64,000 nucleotides of DNA from DATAFF01 sp963744915. Its GTDB lineage: Bacteria > Pseudomonadota > Alphaproteobacteria > Rhizobiales > Aestuariivirgaceae. Below are positions 35,930-44,627 of the stretch, piece after piece. Under the pieces are notes generated by a model. It was given only the letters and a program-made list of their open reading frames with translations. It ran no database searches and was not told the DNA's origin. The DNA lies in NCBI GenBank assembly GCA_963744915.1, contig CAVUUY010000007.1, positions 446,630 through 510,629 of the forward strand, written 5' to 3'. Position 1 is the stretch's first letter. The number at the start of each line of letters is the position of its first letter. The position numbers and the translations under genes were made by a program.

Positions 35930-38065
35930 TCACCCGTGCCTGTAATGGAGAATGGTCCACTCGTCGAGAAAGACCTGGTCGCCGGGATGGACGACGAGCG
36001 TGGTGGCCGGATGCTCGACGATCGCCGGACCGCGCACTTCGTGACCGGGCATCAGCCGGTCCATCTCGTAGAGATCGGCCCGGTGCCAGCGCCCGCCGAT
36101 ATAGACCTCGCGACGGCCCTTGTGGGCTTCGCGCGCATCGGCGCGGCCGAGCGGCCGGCGTTCGAGCACCGGCTTGACCTTGTCGGCGGTCGCGGTGAGG
36201 CCGAGTTCGGTGATGGTGATGCCGACGGCACCATAGCGCGACACCCGGTGGTTGATCTTGGCGTAGACTTCCTCGAAACGGAGAAGCGTGGCGCGCATGT
36301 CGGCGGCGGAGCTCATCGCGAAGATGCGGGCCGGCACCTCGACATCCTCGAGCTGGCCGGTGTAGCGCGCCATCAGGAAGGGCACCGTGGTGATGGCCTC
36401 CCTTGCATGGCCGTCGACCAGCATCTCGTTGACGGCGATCTCGCCGAGTTCCCGCCAGGTCTGCGAAATCCTGCGCCCGGTCGCCGCGAGGAGCCCGTCA
36501 TCGGCCGCGGTCGGGATATCGATCTGGGTCGACACCGAATGGCGCCGCTTGTAGTCGGCGGTGGTGCAGCCGAAGGCGGAGAAGGCGGCGGCGAACTGGA
36601 AGGTGAGAATGTCGCGGAAGCCGATGCCGCGGCTGCAGCCGGCAAGGTGCAGCGGTCCCGAGCCGCCATAGGAGAGAAGCGTGAACTCCGAAGGATGGAT
36701 GCCCTGGCCCGAGATGACGCGGCGGAGCGCGCTGCTGGCCTCCTGCTCCAGCATGTCGATCATGCCCTCGGCCGCCTCGTGCAGATCGACGCCCAGCCGG
36801 TCGGCGCATTTCTCCTGGAAGACGCGGGTCGCCTTGGCGACGTCGAGCTTGACCTTGCCGCCGAGGAAATAGTCCGGGTTCAACCGGCCGAGAATGGCAT
36901 CGCAGTCGGCGATGGTCGGTTCCTCCCCGCCGCGGTCGAAGCACACGGGCCCTGGATCGGCGCCGGCGCTTTCCGGCCCCAGGCTCACCTTGGCGGTCAG
37001 CGGATCCACCTTGAGGATCATGCCGGCGCCGGCCCCGATCGAGTCGAGATGAAGCGTCGGCACGTTGAGCTTGAAACGGTCCATGATCGGCTCGTGCTCG
37101 ATCCGCGTCTGGCCGCGCGTGATCACGCCCATGTCGAAGCTCGTGCCGCCCATGTCGGAGCAGATCAGCGAATCATTGCCGATGAGCTGGCCGATATAGG
37201 CGGCGCCGAGAATGCCGCCGATCGGCCCCGAGATCATCGTCTCATGCAGCCTTGGGTGATTGACCGAGGTCAGGCCGCCGAAGGACAGCAGCGTCTGGAC
37301 GCCATAGCGGAAGCCATGGCGCCGCGCGATCTCCTCGATGCCGGTCAGCTGCTTGCGGCCGCGGCCGGTGGCATAGGCCTCGATCAGCACGCTGTTGAGC
37401 CGCGACTGCTCGCGGATGACCGGGCGCACCTCATGGCTGGCATAGACCTTCACCGCCGCGCCGGCCTTGTCGATCTCGTCGCGGACGATGTCGGCGATGC
37501 GCTTTTCATGCGCCGGATTGACATGGGAGAAGATGGTCATGATGCAGATGCTGTCGACCCGGTCGGCCAGGAGCTTGCGGGCTGCCGCCACCACCTCATG
37601 CTCGTAAAGCGGGATGATGACGTCGCCGAACTGGTCGATCCGTTCGGTCACGCCATGGGTGCGCTTGCGCGGCACGAGCGGCTCGGGATGGTGATGGGTC
37701 ACCGCATGCAGGCGGTCGGCATAGGAGTAGTCGGCCCAGGCCTGGAGGCCGCGGCCCATCAGCACCATGTCCTCCAGTCCCTTGGTGGTGATGAGCCCGA
37801 GCTTGCCGCCGGTCCGCGACAGCAGCGTGTTCAGCATGCCGGTGCCGGAATAGAGCACCACCTTGGCGCCCCCGAACAAGCCCTCGAGCGAGATCCCCCA
37901 GGCATCGGCCGCATCGGCCGCCGAGGCGATGAACCCATCGGCTTCATTATGCGGCGTGGTCGCCGCCTTGCCGATTTTGAAATGGCCCCGCTCGTCCACC
38001 AGGATGGTGTCGGTCATGGTGCCGCCGGCGTCGATGCCGACCACGATCGGTTGCGATATGGCCAT
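35930..38065 (-). CDS. acxA: Acetone carboxylase beta subunit (hydantoinase A family)
   Basis: A protein of 711 residues of the HyuA superfamily, the ATP-binding subunit (known AcxA about 717). The ASKHA-like nucleotide motif VVGIDAGGTMTDTILVDE opens the protein, and SDMGGTSFDMG, LSYGGSGPLHLAG follow. The start ATG 38065 (MAISQPIV) is preferred over TTG 38086. It is the first gene of the operon, divergent from a LuxR-type regulator with about 70 bases between the starts. No sigma-54 promoter or AcxR-type activator was recognised. Confidence 0.9.
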   Translation of the reverse strand: MAISQPIVVGIDAGGTMTDTILVDERGHFKIGKAATTPHNEADGFIASAADAADAWGISLEGLFGGAKVVLYSGTGMLNTLLSRTGGKLGLITTKGLEDMVLMGRGLQAWADYSYADRLHAVTHHHPEPLVPRKRTHGVTERIDQFGDVIIPLYEHEVVAAARKLLADRVDSICIMTIFSHVNPAHEKRIADIVRDEIDKAGAAVKVYASHEVRPVIREQSRLNSVLIEAYATGRGRKQLTGIEEIARRHGFRYGVQTLLSFGGLTSVNHPRLHETMISGPIGGILGAAYIGQLIGNDSLICSDMGGTSFDMGVITRGQTRIEHEPIMDRFKLNVPTLHLDSIGAGAGMILKVDPLTAKVSLGPESAGADPGPVCFDRGGEEPTIADCDAILGRLNPDYFLGGKVKLDVAKATRVFQEKCADRLGVDLHEAAEGMIDMLEQEASSALRRVISGQGIHPSEFTLLSYGGSGPLHLAGCSRGIGFRDILTFQFAAAFSAFGCTTADYKRRHSVSTQIDIPTAADDGLLAATGRRISQTWRELGEIAVNEMLVDGHAREAITTVPFLMARYTGQLEDVEVPARIFAMSSAADMRATLLRFEEVYAKINHRVSRYGAVGITITELGLTATADKVKPVLERRPLGRADAREAHKGRREVYIGGRWHRADLYEMDRLMPGHEVRGPAIVEHPATTLVVHPGDQVFLDEWTILHYRHG

Positions 38066-38132
38066 GCCTGCTGCCTCGGGGAACAATGGTGCTCGGGATC
38101 GATCCTAAGGGCTCGCCGCCCGGCTTGCCTAT

Positions 38133-38948
38133 GTGCCTTTGGGCATAGAAGATGGAGCCGTGCTGGCAGAGCCTACCGACCGTCGCATTACCGAGGCGCT
38201 CGCCCGCGCCATTGCCGGCATCGGCTCGGATCAGCATGTCGAACGGATGGTCGACCTGATCCGCGAGCTGGTGCCGCAGGATCTCGTCACCGTGACGCGC
38301 TACTCGACGACGCAGCGTCCGGAGTTCGTGTCGCATCGCAATTTCTCCGACGCCATGGTGCAGCGCTATCTCGAGATCTACTATCTGCATGACCCGTTCT
38401 TCCATTTTTGGCGGCGTCATCGCCGGCCGGGCGTGGTGCCGCTCAAGAGCTTTGCCGGGCCGGATGTGAAGCGGGGCCGCTATGTGGCCGAGTTTCTCGC
38501 CCACTCGGTGATCTGCGACGAGGTCGGGGTGCTCCTGGAGGACGGGCCGGGCTGGTGCCTCGGGATCTTTCTCGATCGCAGCAAGAAGGCGTTCAGCAGC
38601 GCCGAGATTACCAGGCTCGAAGGGCAGTTTCCGGTGTTTGCGGCGCTCCACGCGCTCGATACCAAGTCGCGCCGGCCGGGCTTCATGCGCACCAGCCAGC
38701 CGCCGGCGGTCGCCCGCCAGCTCGACGACAATCTGCCGCAGCGCCTGTGGCCGGACCTCAGTAGCCGCGAGCGGCAGCTGGTCGGACTGATCCTTGCCGG
38801 CTACCCGACGGCGCTGATCGCCAAGCGGCTCGCCATCTCGGTCGGAACGGTCAAGAACCACCGGCGCAGCATCTACCGCAAGCTCGATATCACCACCGAG
38901 CGCGAGCTGTTCCTGCAGTATTTCACAGGCGCGAGCGGCGACATGTGA
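38133..38948 (+). CDS. LuxR-type helix-turn-helix regulator divergent from acx
   Basis: A 271-residue transcription factor. The C-terminal helix-turn-helix (LSSRERQLVGLILAGYPT, LIAKRLAISVGTVKNHRRSI) is a clear LuxR/GerE domain. The N-terminal 190 residues (about FVSHRNFSDAMVQRYLEI, YYLHDPFFHFWRRH) form an unassigned sensor region. The start is a GTG at 38133, or perhaps GTG 38160 (VLAEPTDRR) which has GGAG close by. Its position makes it the likely activator of acetone carboxylase, in contrast to the sigma-54 activator known from Xanthobacter. Confidence 0.8.
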   Translation: MPLGIEDGAVLAEPTDRRITEALARAIAGIGSDQHVERMVDLIRELVPQDLVTVTRYSTTQRPEFVSHRNFSDAMVQRYLEIYYLHDPFFHFWRRHRRPGVVPLKSFAGPDVKRGRYVAEFLAHSVICDEVGVLLEDGPGWCLGIFLDRSKKAFSSAEITRLEGQFPVFAALHALDTKSRRPGFMRTSQPPAVARQLDDNLPQRLWPDLSSRERQLVGLILAGYPTALIAKRLAISVGTVKNHRRSIYRKLDITTERELFLQYFTGASGDM

Positions 38949-39039
38949 GCCGTGGCTCGGACGGCATCTTGCCGGCCCCGGAGCGAACCCCTCCGCCGAT
39001 GCAATGCCGCCATGCGCCGTTTTCATCAGCTTGCATATT

Positions 39040-39053
39040 ATAAGCCAACTTAT
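39040..39053. promoter_or_regulatory. Probable MarR operator
   Basis: ATAAG-CCAA-CTTAT forms a short inverted repeat inside an AT-rich stretch (CATATTATAAGCCAACTT) 26 bases before the marR start. MarR proteins usually bind such palindromes over their own promoter, so autoregulation of the marR-emrAB operon is likely. Confidence 0.55.
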
Positions 39054-39078
39054 TATCTTTCCGCGGCAGGGGATTCCC

Positions 39079-39546
39079 ATGATGTCGAAAAAGCGCGATT
39101 TAGCTTTTACAATCAACGATGTAGCGCGCCTGCTGCGGAATTATGCCGACCAGAAGGCGGCACAATTCGGCATGAGCCGGGCGAAATGGGCCGTTCTGGC
39201 CCGCCTCGACCGGTTCGAGGGGCTGAAGCAGGCGGAGCTTGCCGACATGCTCGATCTGCAGCCGATCAGCCTGACGCGGCTGCTCGACGGGCTGAGCGAC
39301 AACGGTCTGATCGAACGCCGGCCCGATCCCGAGGATCGCCGTGCCAAACGACTCTATCTCACCCCGGCCGCGCGACCGCTGCTCGAGCAGCTGAGCGTGC
39401 TCGGCGAGGCGCTCAGCGAGACCGCCTTCGCCGGGATCGATCCGGCCGACGAAGCGCTGATGCTCGGGCATCTCAATGCGGTGAAGGAGAACCTGCGCCG
39501 CGTCATTCAGCGCAAGCACGCCGCACTGGACAAGCGCTATGGCTGA
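39079..39546 (+). CDS. MarR family regulator of the efflux operon
   Basis: A 155-residue winged-helix repressor. KWAVLARLDRFEGLKQAELA, LQPISLTRLLDGLSDNGLI and ERRPDPEDRRAKRLYLT are the helix-turn-helix and wing of MarR proteins. The start is ATG 39079 or 39082 after GGCAGGGGA. Its stop overlaps the emrA start, so the three genes form one coupled operon. It should release the operator when bound by a drug-like or phenolic ligand. Confidence 0.88.
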   Translation: MMSKKRDLAFTINDVARLLRNYADQKAAQFGMSRAKWAVLARLDRFEGLKQAELADMLDLQPISLTRLLDGLSDNGLIERRPDPEDRRAKRLYLTPAARPLLEQLSVLGEALSETAFAGIDPADEALMLGHLNAVKENLRRVIQRKHAALDKRYG

Positions 39547-40678
39547 ACCCGCACTCAAGCTCGCACCACAGCCGGATACCGCCGCAGTGCCGGGAAGGCG
39601 CCCCTCGGCGGAGCGGCGGCGGCGCCTCATCCGCATGCTGCTGCTGGTCGTCCTGCCGGCCATCATTGTCCTGCTCGGTGTCGGCTTCTACCTTTCCGGC
39701 GGCCGCTATGTCGCGACCGACAACGCCTATATCGGGGCCCAGAAAGTGCTCATCACGCCCGACATTTCGGGCAAGGTGCAGCGCGTGCTGGTGCGGGAAG
39801 GCCAGCATGTCGGCCTCGACGACCCGCTGTTCGAGATCGATCCCATTCCCTTCCAGCTCAACTTGAAGCAGGCGCAGAGCAAGCTCGACACCGCCAAAAC
39901 CCAATTCGCCAGTCTCAAGAGCAATTACAGCTCGCTGAGCCGCCTCGTCGAGCTCGGCCAGAACACGGTCGACCTCAGACGCCGCGACGTCGAGCGCAAG
40001 AGCTCGCTCGCTGCCAACAGGGCGGGCACGCAGGTCGACCTCGACAACGCCAAGGCGGCCCTCCTGCTTGCCGAGCTGCAGCTCGAGCTCGGCAAGCAGC
40101 AGCTCAGCTCCACGCTGAACCAGCTGCTCGGCGATCCCAATCTGACGGTCGAGCAATTTCCCGCCTATCTGCAGGCCAAGGCGGCCTATGACCAGGCCAG
40201 GCGCGACCTCGACCACACGGTGCTGAAATCGCCGATTTCCGGCACCGCAACCCAGGTCGACAGCATCCAGCTTGGCCGTTTCGTCACCGCCGGCATGCCG
40301 GTGTTCAGCGTGATCGACGCTTCGGCTCCCTGGATCGACGCCAACCCGAAGGAGACCGACATCACCTATCTCCGGTTGGGCCAGAAGGTCGACATCGAGG
40401 TTGATTCCTTCCCCGACCAGGCGTTCCACGGCACGGTCAGCTCGGTGAGCCCGGGGACGGGAGCGCAATTCGCCATCCTGCCGCCGCAGAATGCCAGCGG
40501 CAACTGGGTCAAGGTGGTCCAGCGCGTGCCGGTGCGGATCGCCTTCGACCCTGGCCAGGACCTGTCTCTGCTGCGCGCCGGCATGAGCGTGAACGTCGCC
40601 ATCGACACCGGGCGCCGCCGCACCTTCGCCTCGTTGCTTGGCGCCGGCCCGACCCTTGCACGGGACGCCGAGCCTTGA
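39539..40678 (+). CDS. emrA: EmrA-type membrane fusion protein
   Basis: A periplasmic adaptor of 379 residues anchored by one N-terminal helix (MLLLVVLPAIIVLLGVGFYL). The biotinyl-lipoyl halves (DNAYIGAQKVLITPDISGKV, LKSPISGTATQVDSIQLG) flank a long coiled-coil hairpin at about 105-230. It links the EmrB pump to an outer-membrane channel; no TolC gene is present here. ATG 39539 overlaps the marR stop by eight bases. Confidence 0.9.
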   Translation: MAEPALKLAPQPDTAAVPGRRPSAERRRRLIRMLLLVVLPAIIVLLGVGFYLSGGRYVATDNAYIGAQKVLITPDISGKVQRVLVREGQHVGLDDPLFEIDPIPFQLNLKQAQSKLDTAKTQFASLKSNYSSLSRLVELGQNTVDLRRRDVERKSSLAANRAGTQVDLDNAKAALLLAELQLELGKQQLSSTLNQLLGDPNLTVEQFPAYLQAKAAYDQARRDLDHTVLKSPISGTATQVDSIQLGRFVTAGMPVFSVIDASAPWIDANPKETDITYLRLGQKVDIEVDSFPDQAFHGTVSSVSPGTGAQFAILPPQNASGNWVKVVQRVPVRIAFDPGQDLSLLRAGMSVNVAIDTGRRRTFASLLGAGPTLARDAEP

Positions 40679-42231
40679 CTGCCATCGCCGCCAGCGCGCC
40701 GGCAGCCAGTCCGGGGCGCATCATGGTCACCATCTGCGCCATGAGCGCGACGATCATGCAGGCGCTCGACACCACCATCGCCAATGTGGCGCTGCCGTAT
40801 ATGCAGGGCTCGCTGTCGGCCTCGCTCGACCAGATCAACTGGGTGCTGACGTCCTATATCGTCGCCTCGGCGATCATGACCGCGCCGATCGGCTGGGTGG
40901 CGGAGCGGTTCGGGCGCAAGCGGCTGTTCATCATCTGCGCTGCCGGCTTCACCTTCGCCTCCGTGCTCTGCGGCCTGGCGCAGAATATCGAGCAGATGGT
41001 CGCCTTCCGGCTGCTGCAGGGGGCGTTCGGCGCAGCGCTGGTGCCGCTGTCGCAATCGGTTCTGCTCGATGCCTACTCCGCCGAGGAGCGCGGCTCGGCC
41101 ATGGCGATCTGGGGCATCGGCGTGATGCTCGGGCCGATCATGGGGCCGACGCTCGGCGCCTGGCTCACCGAGAACTACAGCTGGCACTGGGTGTTCTTCA
41201 TCAACCTGCCGATCGGCATAATGACGGTCGCCGGCCTGATGATCTTCATGCCCGAGACGGCGCGCAGCAGCGCCCGGCGCTTCGACTGGTTCGGTTTCGC
41301 CGCGCTCGCCCTCGCGATCGGCTCGCTGCAGATGATGCTCGACCGCGGCGAGCAGCTCGGCTGGTTCGAATCGAACGAGGTCGTTGCGGAAGGGGTGATC
41401 GCCGCCGCGGCCTTCTATTTCTTCCTGGCTCATTCGCTGACCGCAAGCTCCCCCTTCGTGCGCTTCGAGCTCTTCAAGGATCGGAATTTCGTCGCCGGAT
41501 GCGTGTTCATGATGGTCATCGGCGTGGTGCTCTTCGGCACCATGGCGCTGGTGACGCCGTTCATGCAGCATGTGATCGGCTATCCGATTCTGACTGCCGG
41601 GCTGCTGCTGGCCGCCCGTGGCGTGGGTACGCTCGTGGCGATGATCATTGTCGGGCGGCTGCTGAAACTGGTCGAGGCCCGTTATCTCGTGTTCACCGGG
41701 CTCACGCTCGCGACCATCACGCTGCACCAGATGGTCGGTTTCACCGACCAGACCTCGTCGCAATCGATCATCATCGCAAGCTTGATGCAGGGCTTCGGTC
41801 TCGGGCTGGTTTTCGTGCCGTTGAGCACGGTGGCGTTTGCAACCCTGCCAGTCCATCTGCGCACCGAGGGGACCGCCGTCCTGACGCTCCTGCGCAACAT
41901 CGGAAGCTCGATCGGGATCTCCATCGTCATCGCCCAGCTGACCAACATGGCGACCCGCATGCACGCCAATCTCGCCGAGTCGATAACGCCATTCAATGAC
42001 GCGATGAAGGCACCCGATGTGGCATCAATCATTAACATGGCCAGCAATTCTGGCCGCGCAATGATGGAAGCCTTGATCACTCAACAGGCCACCATCATTG
42101 CCTACGCAAATGACTTCAAGCTCTTAATGTGGCTAACGCTGATAACGATTCCCTTCGTAATCCTGATCGGCTCGGCGCGGCTGCCGCCGTCGTCCAGCGA
42201 TGCCTCCGAGGCGGCAGCCGCGCTCGATTGA
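40675..42231 (+). CDS. emrB: EmrB-type DHA2 multidrug exporter (MFS)
   Basis: A 518-residue transporter with 14 helices. The DHA2 motif QALDTTIANVALPYMQG, motif A GWVAERFGRKRLF and motif C (GIGVMLGPIMGPTLGAWL) are clear. A TTG at 40675 overlaps the emrA stop (TTGA), fitting translational coupling; ATG 40723 is the alternative. With EmrA it exports hydrophobic toxic compounds with proton exchange. Confidence 0.92.
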   Translation: MTAIAASAPAASPGRIMVTICAMSATIMQALDTTIANVALPYMQGSLSASLDQINWVLTSYIVASAIMTAPIGWVAERFGRKRLFIICAAGFTFASVLCGLAQNIEQMVAFRLLQGAFGAALVPLSQSVLLDAYSAEERGSAMAIWGIGVMLGPIMGPTLGAWLTENYSWHWVFFINLPIGIMTVAGLMIFMPETARSSARRFDWFGFAALALAIGSLQMMLDRGEQLGWFESNEVVAEGVIAAAAFYFFLAHSLTASSPFVRFELFKDRNFVAGCVFMMVIGVVLFGTMALVTPFMQHVIGYPILTAGLLLAARGVGTLVAMIIVGRLLKLVEARYLVFTGLTLATITLHQMVGFTDQTSSQSIIIASLMQGFGLGLVFVPLSTVAFATLPVHLRTEGTAVLTLLRNIGSSIGISIVIAQLTNMATRMHANLAESITPFNDAMKAPDVASIINMASNSGRAMMEALITQQATIIAYANDFKLLMWLTLITIPFVILIGSARLPPSSSDASEAAAALD

Positions 42232-42233
42232 GA

Positions 42234-42644
42234 TCAGCGCTGGACGATGACCATCCACATGACGCCAAAACGATCCAAAACCATGCCGAATTTGCTCGAA
42301 AAGAACGTCTTTGTGAGCGGCATTTGCACCTGACCGCCATCGCTCAGTGCCGCGAACCTGCTATCCGCTTCGGCATCGTTGGCGACGCTGAGCGCGATTC
42401 CGAAACCGCGGAAATCCGGCTTGCCCGCGCAATGCCCGTCGGACAGCAGAAGAACGGTGTCGCCGAAGCGCAGCGCCGCATGCAGGATCTTGTTTTCGGC
42501 CCCCGGCGGCGTCATGCCGGACTTTGAATCGGGGCTGTCCTTGAACCGCGACATCATCTCGACTTCGGCGTCGAGAACGCGGCGATAAAATTCGATTGCC
42601 TCTTCGGCGCGGCCATCGAAGAACAGATATGGCGCGACTCTCAT
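42234..42644 (-). CDS. PhnB-like VOC protein
   Basis: A 136-residue VOC protein of the PhnB/3-demethylubiquinone-methyltransferase-like group. MRVAPYLFFDGRAEEAIEFY is the standard opening, KILHAALRFGDTVLLLSDG the middle, and FGVMWMVIVQ the end. AGGAGG stands four bases before ATG 42644. It is convergent with emrB, two bases apart. Function unknown. Confidence 0.88.
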   Translation of the reverse strand: MRVAPYLFFDGRAEEAIEFYRRVLDAEVEMMSRFKDSPDSKSGMTPPGAENKILHAALRFGDTVLLLSDGHCAGKPDFRGFGIALSVANDAEADSRFAALSDGGQVQMPLTKTFFSSKFGMVLDRFGVMWMVIVQR

Positions 42645-42859
42645 GGAACCTCCTGTTTTTTTTGGCGAGGCGCGAACCCTAGTCGCCGACACCCGACACG
42701 TGAAGCGAAATCGCATGATCAATTCGACAACCCTGATCTGTATCGGATAAGGAGCTGCGAAGGGTGCGCGACGAACCGATTCGAATGCATTGGCGTTGCG
42801 GAACCAATGGGTTGAGCAGGCACTTTCCTTCCTTCGCAAGACAACGAAAGGTGAAGCCG

Positions 42860-43417
42860 ATGATCTTACCGATAGCCAGAGTTCTCCTGCTGAGCACGAT
42901 ACTGGGAGGGTTTGCGGTGAGCGCCAGCTTCGCCCAGGGAACGCAGGGCGGCCAGGGCCAGGGCGGTCAGACCGAGGGTATGCAAGGCGGTGGCGGCGCC
43001 GGTGGCGGTGCCGGTGGCGGGCAGGTCGTTCCACCACCAGGGACGCCGCCGTCCGGCGCGAGCAAGCAATCCGATAAGAAGCAGCACGACATGCAGGACC
43101 AGCAGGGACAGTCCGGCGGCCAGGCTATGGACCACAAGAAGCATCGCGGCGAAGGCGAGCAGGCGGGCCGGCGAGACGGCGGGCGCGGGGAAATGGACAT
43201 GCGCCGCGGCCGGCACGAGGGACGCCACCGCCGGGACGCACGCTTCCGCTATTATCACGGCGGTTTCTGGTATGCCGACCCGTGGTGGACAGTGGTGGTC
43301 GGCAACGACCGGCATGTCAGGTGGTGCCGGCGGCACTATCCCAACTATCGGGCGGGCAGCAACACCTACATCACCCCCCATGGGCGGCGTCGCGTCTGCG
43401 TGAGTCCGTTCGGCTGA
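42860..43417 (+). CDS. Secreted Gly/Gln-rich protein with BA14K-like C-terminus
   Basis: An exported protein of 185 residues. After the signal peptide (MILPIARVLLLSTILGGFAV) comes a low-complexity Gly/Gln/His/Arg region (about 25-130). The C-terminus HVRWCRRHYPNYRAGSNTY...RRVCVSPFG has the two cysteines and spacing of BA14K lectin-like proteins of Rhizobiales. GAAAGGTGA precedes ATG 42860. It is likely a cell-surface protein. Confidence 0.75.
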   Translation: MILPIARVLLLSTILGGFAVSASFAQGTQGGQGQGGQTEGMQGGGGAGGGAGGGQVVPPPGTPPSGASKQSDKKQHDMQDQQGQSGGQAMDHKKHRGEGEQAGRRDGGRGEMDMRRGRHEGRHRRDARFRYYHGGFWYADPWWTVVVGNDRHVRWCRRHYPNYRAGSNTYITPHGRRRVCVSPFG

Positions 43418-43515
43418 CAATCGCCGGGGGGGCGCGGTGATCCCTCCGCTGTCGCAAGAATGCCCCGATAGCGTGCTAAGCGCCCGACCGTTCCTGTAGG
43501 CGGTGGAGGATCGAC

Positions 43516-43665
43516 ATGAGCAATGTCGTATTCGCAGCGATTTGCGCTGTCATCGCGTTGTTCAGCGCACTTCAATCTCGACCCCATCCATCGGAATTTG
43601 ATCCGACAGAGCAGGTGGACGGCGACGATTCACCCGCGGAAGGCGAAGACGGTCCGCGCAGTTGA
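43516..43665 (+). CDS. Small secreted or membrane-anchored protein (49 aa)
   Basis: ATG 43516 has GGAGG seven bases before it. The product has a hydrophobic N-terminus (MSNVVFAAICAVIALFSAL) and an acidic tail (EFDPTEQVDGDDSPAEGEDG). This looks like a real small envelope protein with an N-terminal anchor. No family recognised. Confidence 0.5.
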   Translation: MSNVVFAAICAVIALFSALQSRPHPSEFDPTEQVDGDDSPAEGEDGPRS

Positions 43666-43871
43666 GAACGATCGGCGCCTCATGGTTGCGGCGCTTGGAT
43701 CGGTTGCGACGTCCACGGAATTCTGCACACGGGTTTGTGATGGGACGGCCACGATCCTGACCATCTTTGTGGGGCAGTCTTCGCGCGCCGGTCATCAGCT
43801 CACGGCGGCTCATGACGGGTGAAGCGCGGCGGGGTTTGGACGAGGGCGCTTCTGTTAGTAATCGTCCGTGG

Positions 43872-43909
43872 GCGGGGCGGCGTCATGTCAGGGGCTTGGG
43901 CCGCCCCGC
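43872..43909. repeat. GC-rich inverted repeat
   Basis: GCGGGGCGGC (43872-43881) pairs with GCCGCCCCGC (43900-43909), loop 18. It lies in a 310-base stretch (43,666-43,981) without a gene, between convergent genes. No U-run follows on either strand; it may still help terminate transcription. Confidence 0.45.
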
Positions 43910-43938
43910 TTCGGTTTCGGTAAGAGATGCAAAGTTTA

Positions 43939-43963
43939 AAGGGCGGCCGCTCGGACCGCCCTT
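43939..43963 (-). terminator. Terminator of the second DUF892 gene
   Basis: Read on the minus strand, AAGGGCGG pairs with CCGCCCTT over a 9-base loop and is followed by T-rich sequence (TTTAAACTTT). It starts 18 bases after the stop of the DUF892 gene at 43982. Confidence 0.65.
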
Positions 43964-43981
43964 CCGTGTATCTAAGGCCGA

Positions 43982-44485
43982 TCAGGCGGCTTTCTTGTTG
44001 ACCTTGCTCTCGGCAATTTGCGTCAGCTTCTTGTCGGCAGCCTTTTCCTCTTCGAGATTCTGCTGCAGCACCCGGGCGCAATCGGGTCGGCCGAGCTGCT
44101 GGGCCCACGCGATCAGCGTGCCATAGCGCGTGATCTCATAATGCTCGACCGCTTGCGCCGAGGCGAGCAGCGCGGCATCGAGCACCTCCTTGTCGGCGAT
44201 GTCGCCGGCTACCTCATTTGCTTCCTTGATGATGCCATCAATGGCCGGGCAGTCCACGGCCTTTGGCGCCTTCCCATGCATCTGGAAGACCTGCTCGAGC
44301 CGCTTTACATGGCCCTTGGTCTCCGTCAGGTGCTTCTCGAACCCTTGCTTGAGCTGCGAATCGGTGGTCTTCGAGATCATCGTCGGCAAAGCCTTGATGA
44401 TCTGGTTTTCGGCATAATAGATATCCTGCAGGGTATGAACGAACAGGTCGTCCAACGTCCGAATGTCCTTTGTGAAAAGGCCCAT
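43982..44485 (-). CDS. DUF892 ferritin-fold protein, second copy
   Basis: A 167-residue paralogue of the gene at 12372. It shows HTLQDIYYAENQIIKALP, FEKHLTETKGHVKRLEQVF, AVEHYEITRYGTLIAWA and NLEEEKAADKKL with the same Glu/His pattern. ATG 44485 follows AAGGAG; a longer frame to 44572 is not needed. A terminator lies just downstream. Stress-linked, biochemical role unknown. Confidence 0.9.
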   Translation of the reverse strand: MGLFTKDIRTLDDLFVHTLQDIYYAENQIIKALPTMISKTTDSQLKQGFEKHLTETKGHVKRLEQVFQMHGKAPKAVDCPAIDGIIKEANEVAGDIADKEVLDAALLASAQAVEHYEITRYGTLIAWAQQLGRPDCARVLQQNLEEEKAADKKLTQIAESKVNKKAA

Positions 44486-44627
44486 AAGCGCACTCCTTGG
44501 CGGTTGGTGGTGACTCCTGGGCTCACAACGTGAGGCCGCGCCATGGGTTCCCCGCCAGGGCCTGATCTCCAAGGAATTTATTCGGACAAATTGGCGCGCC
44601 AGTCCTGCGCGTTGGGTCGGCGCTGGA

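Noticed and set aside
35936..38392. Long plus-strand frame antisense to acxA
   Set aside because: Shadow frame; the acxA protein is complete and of family length on the minus strand.
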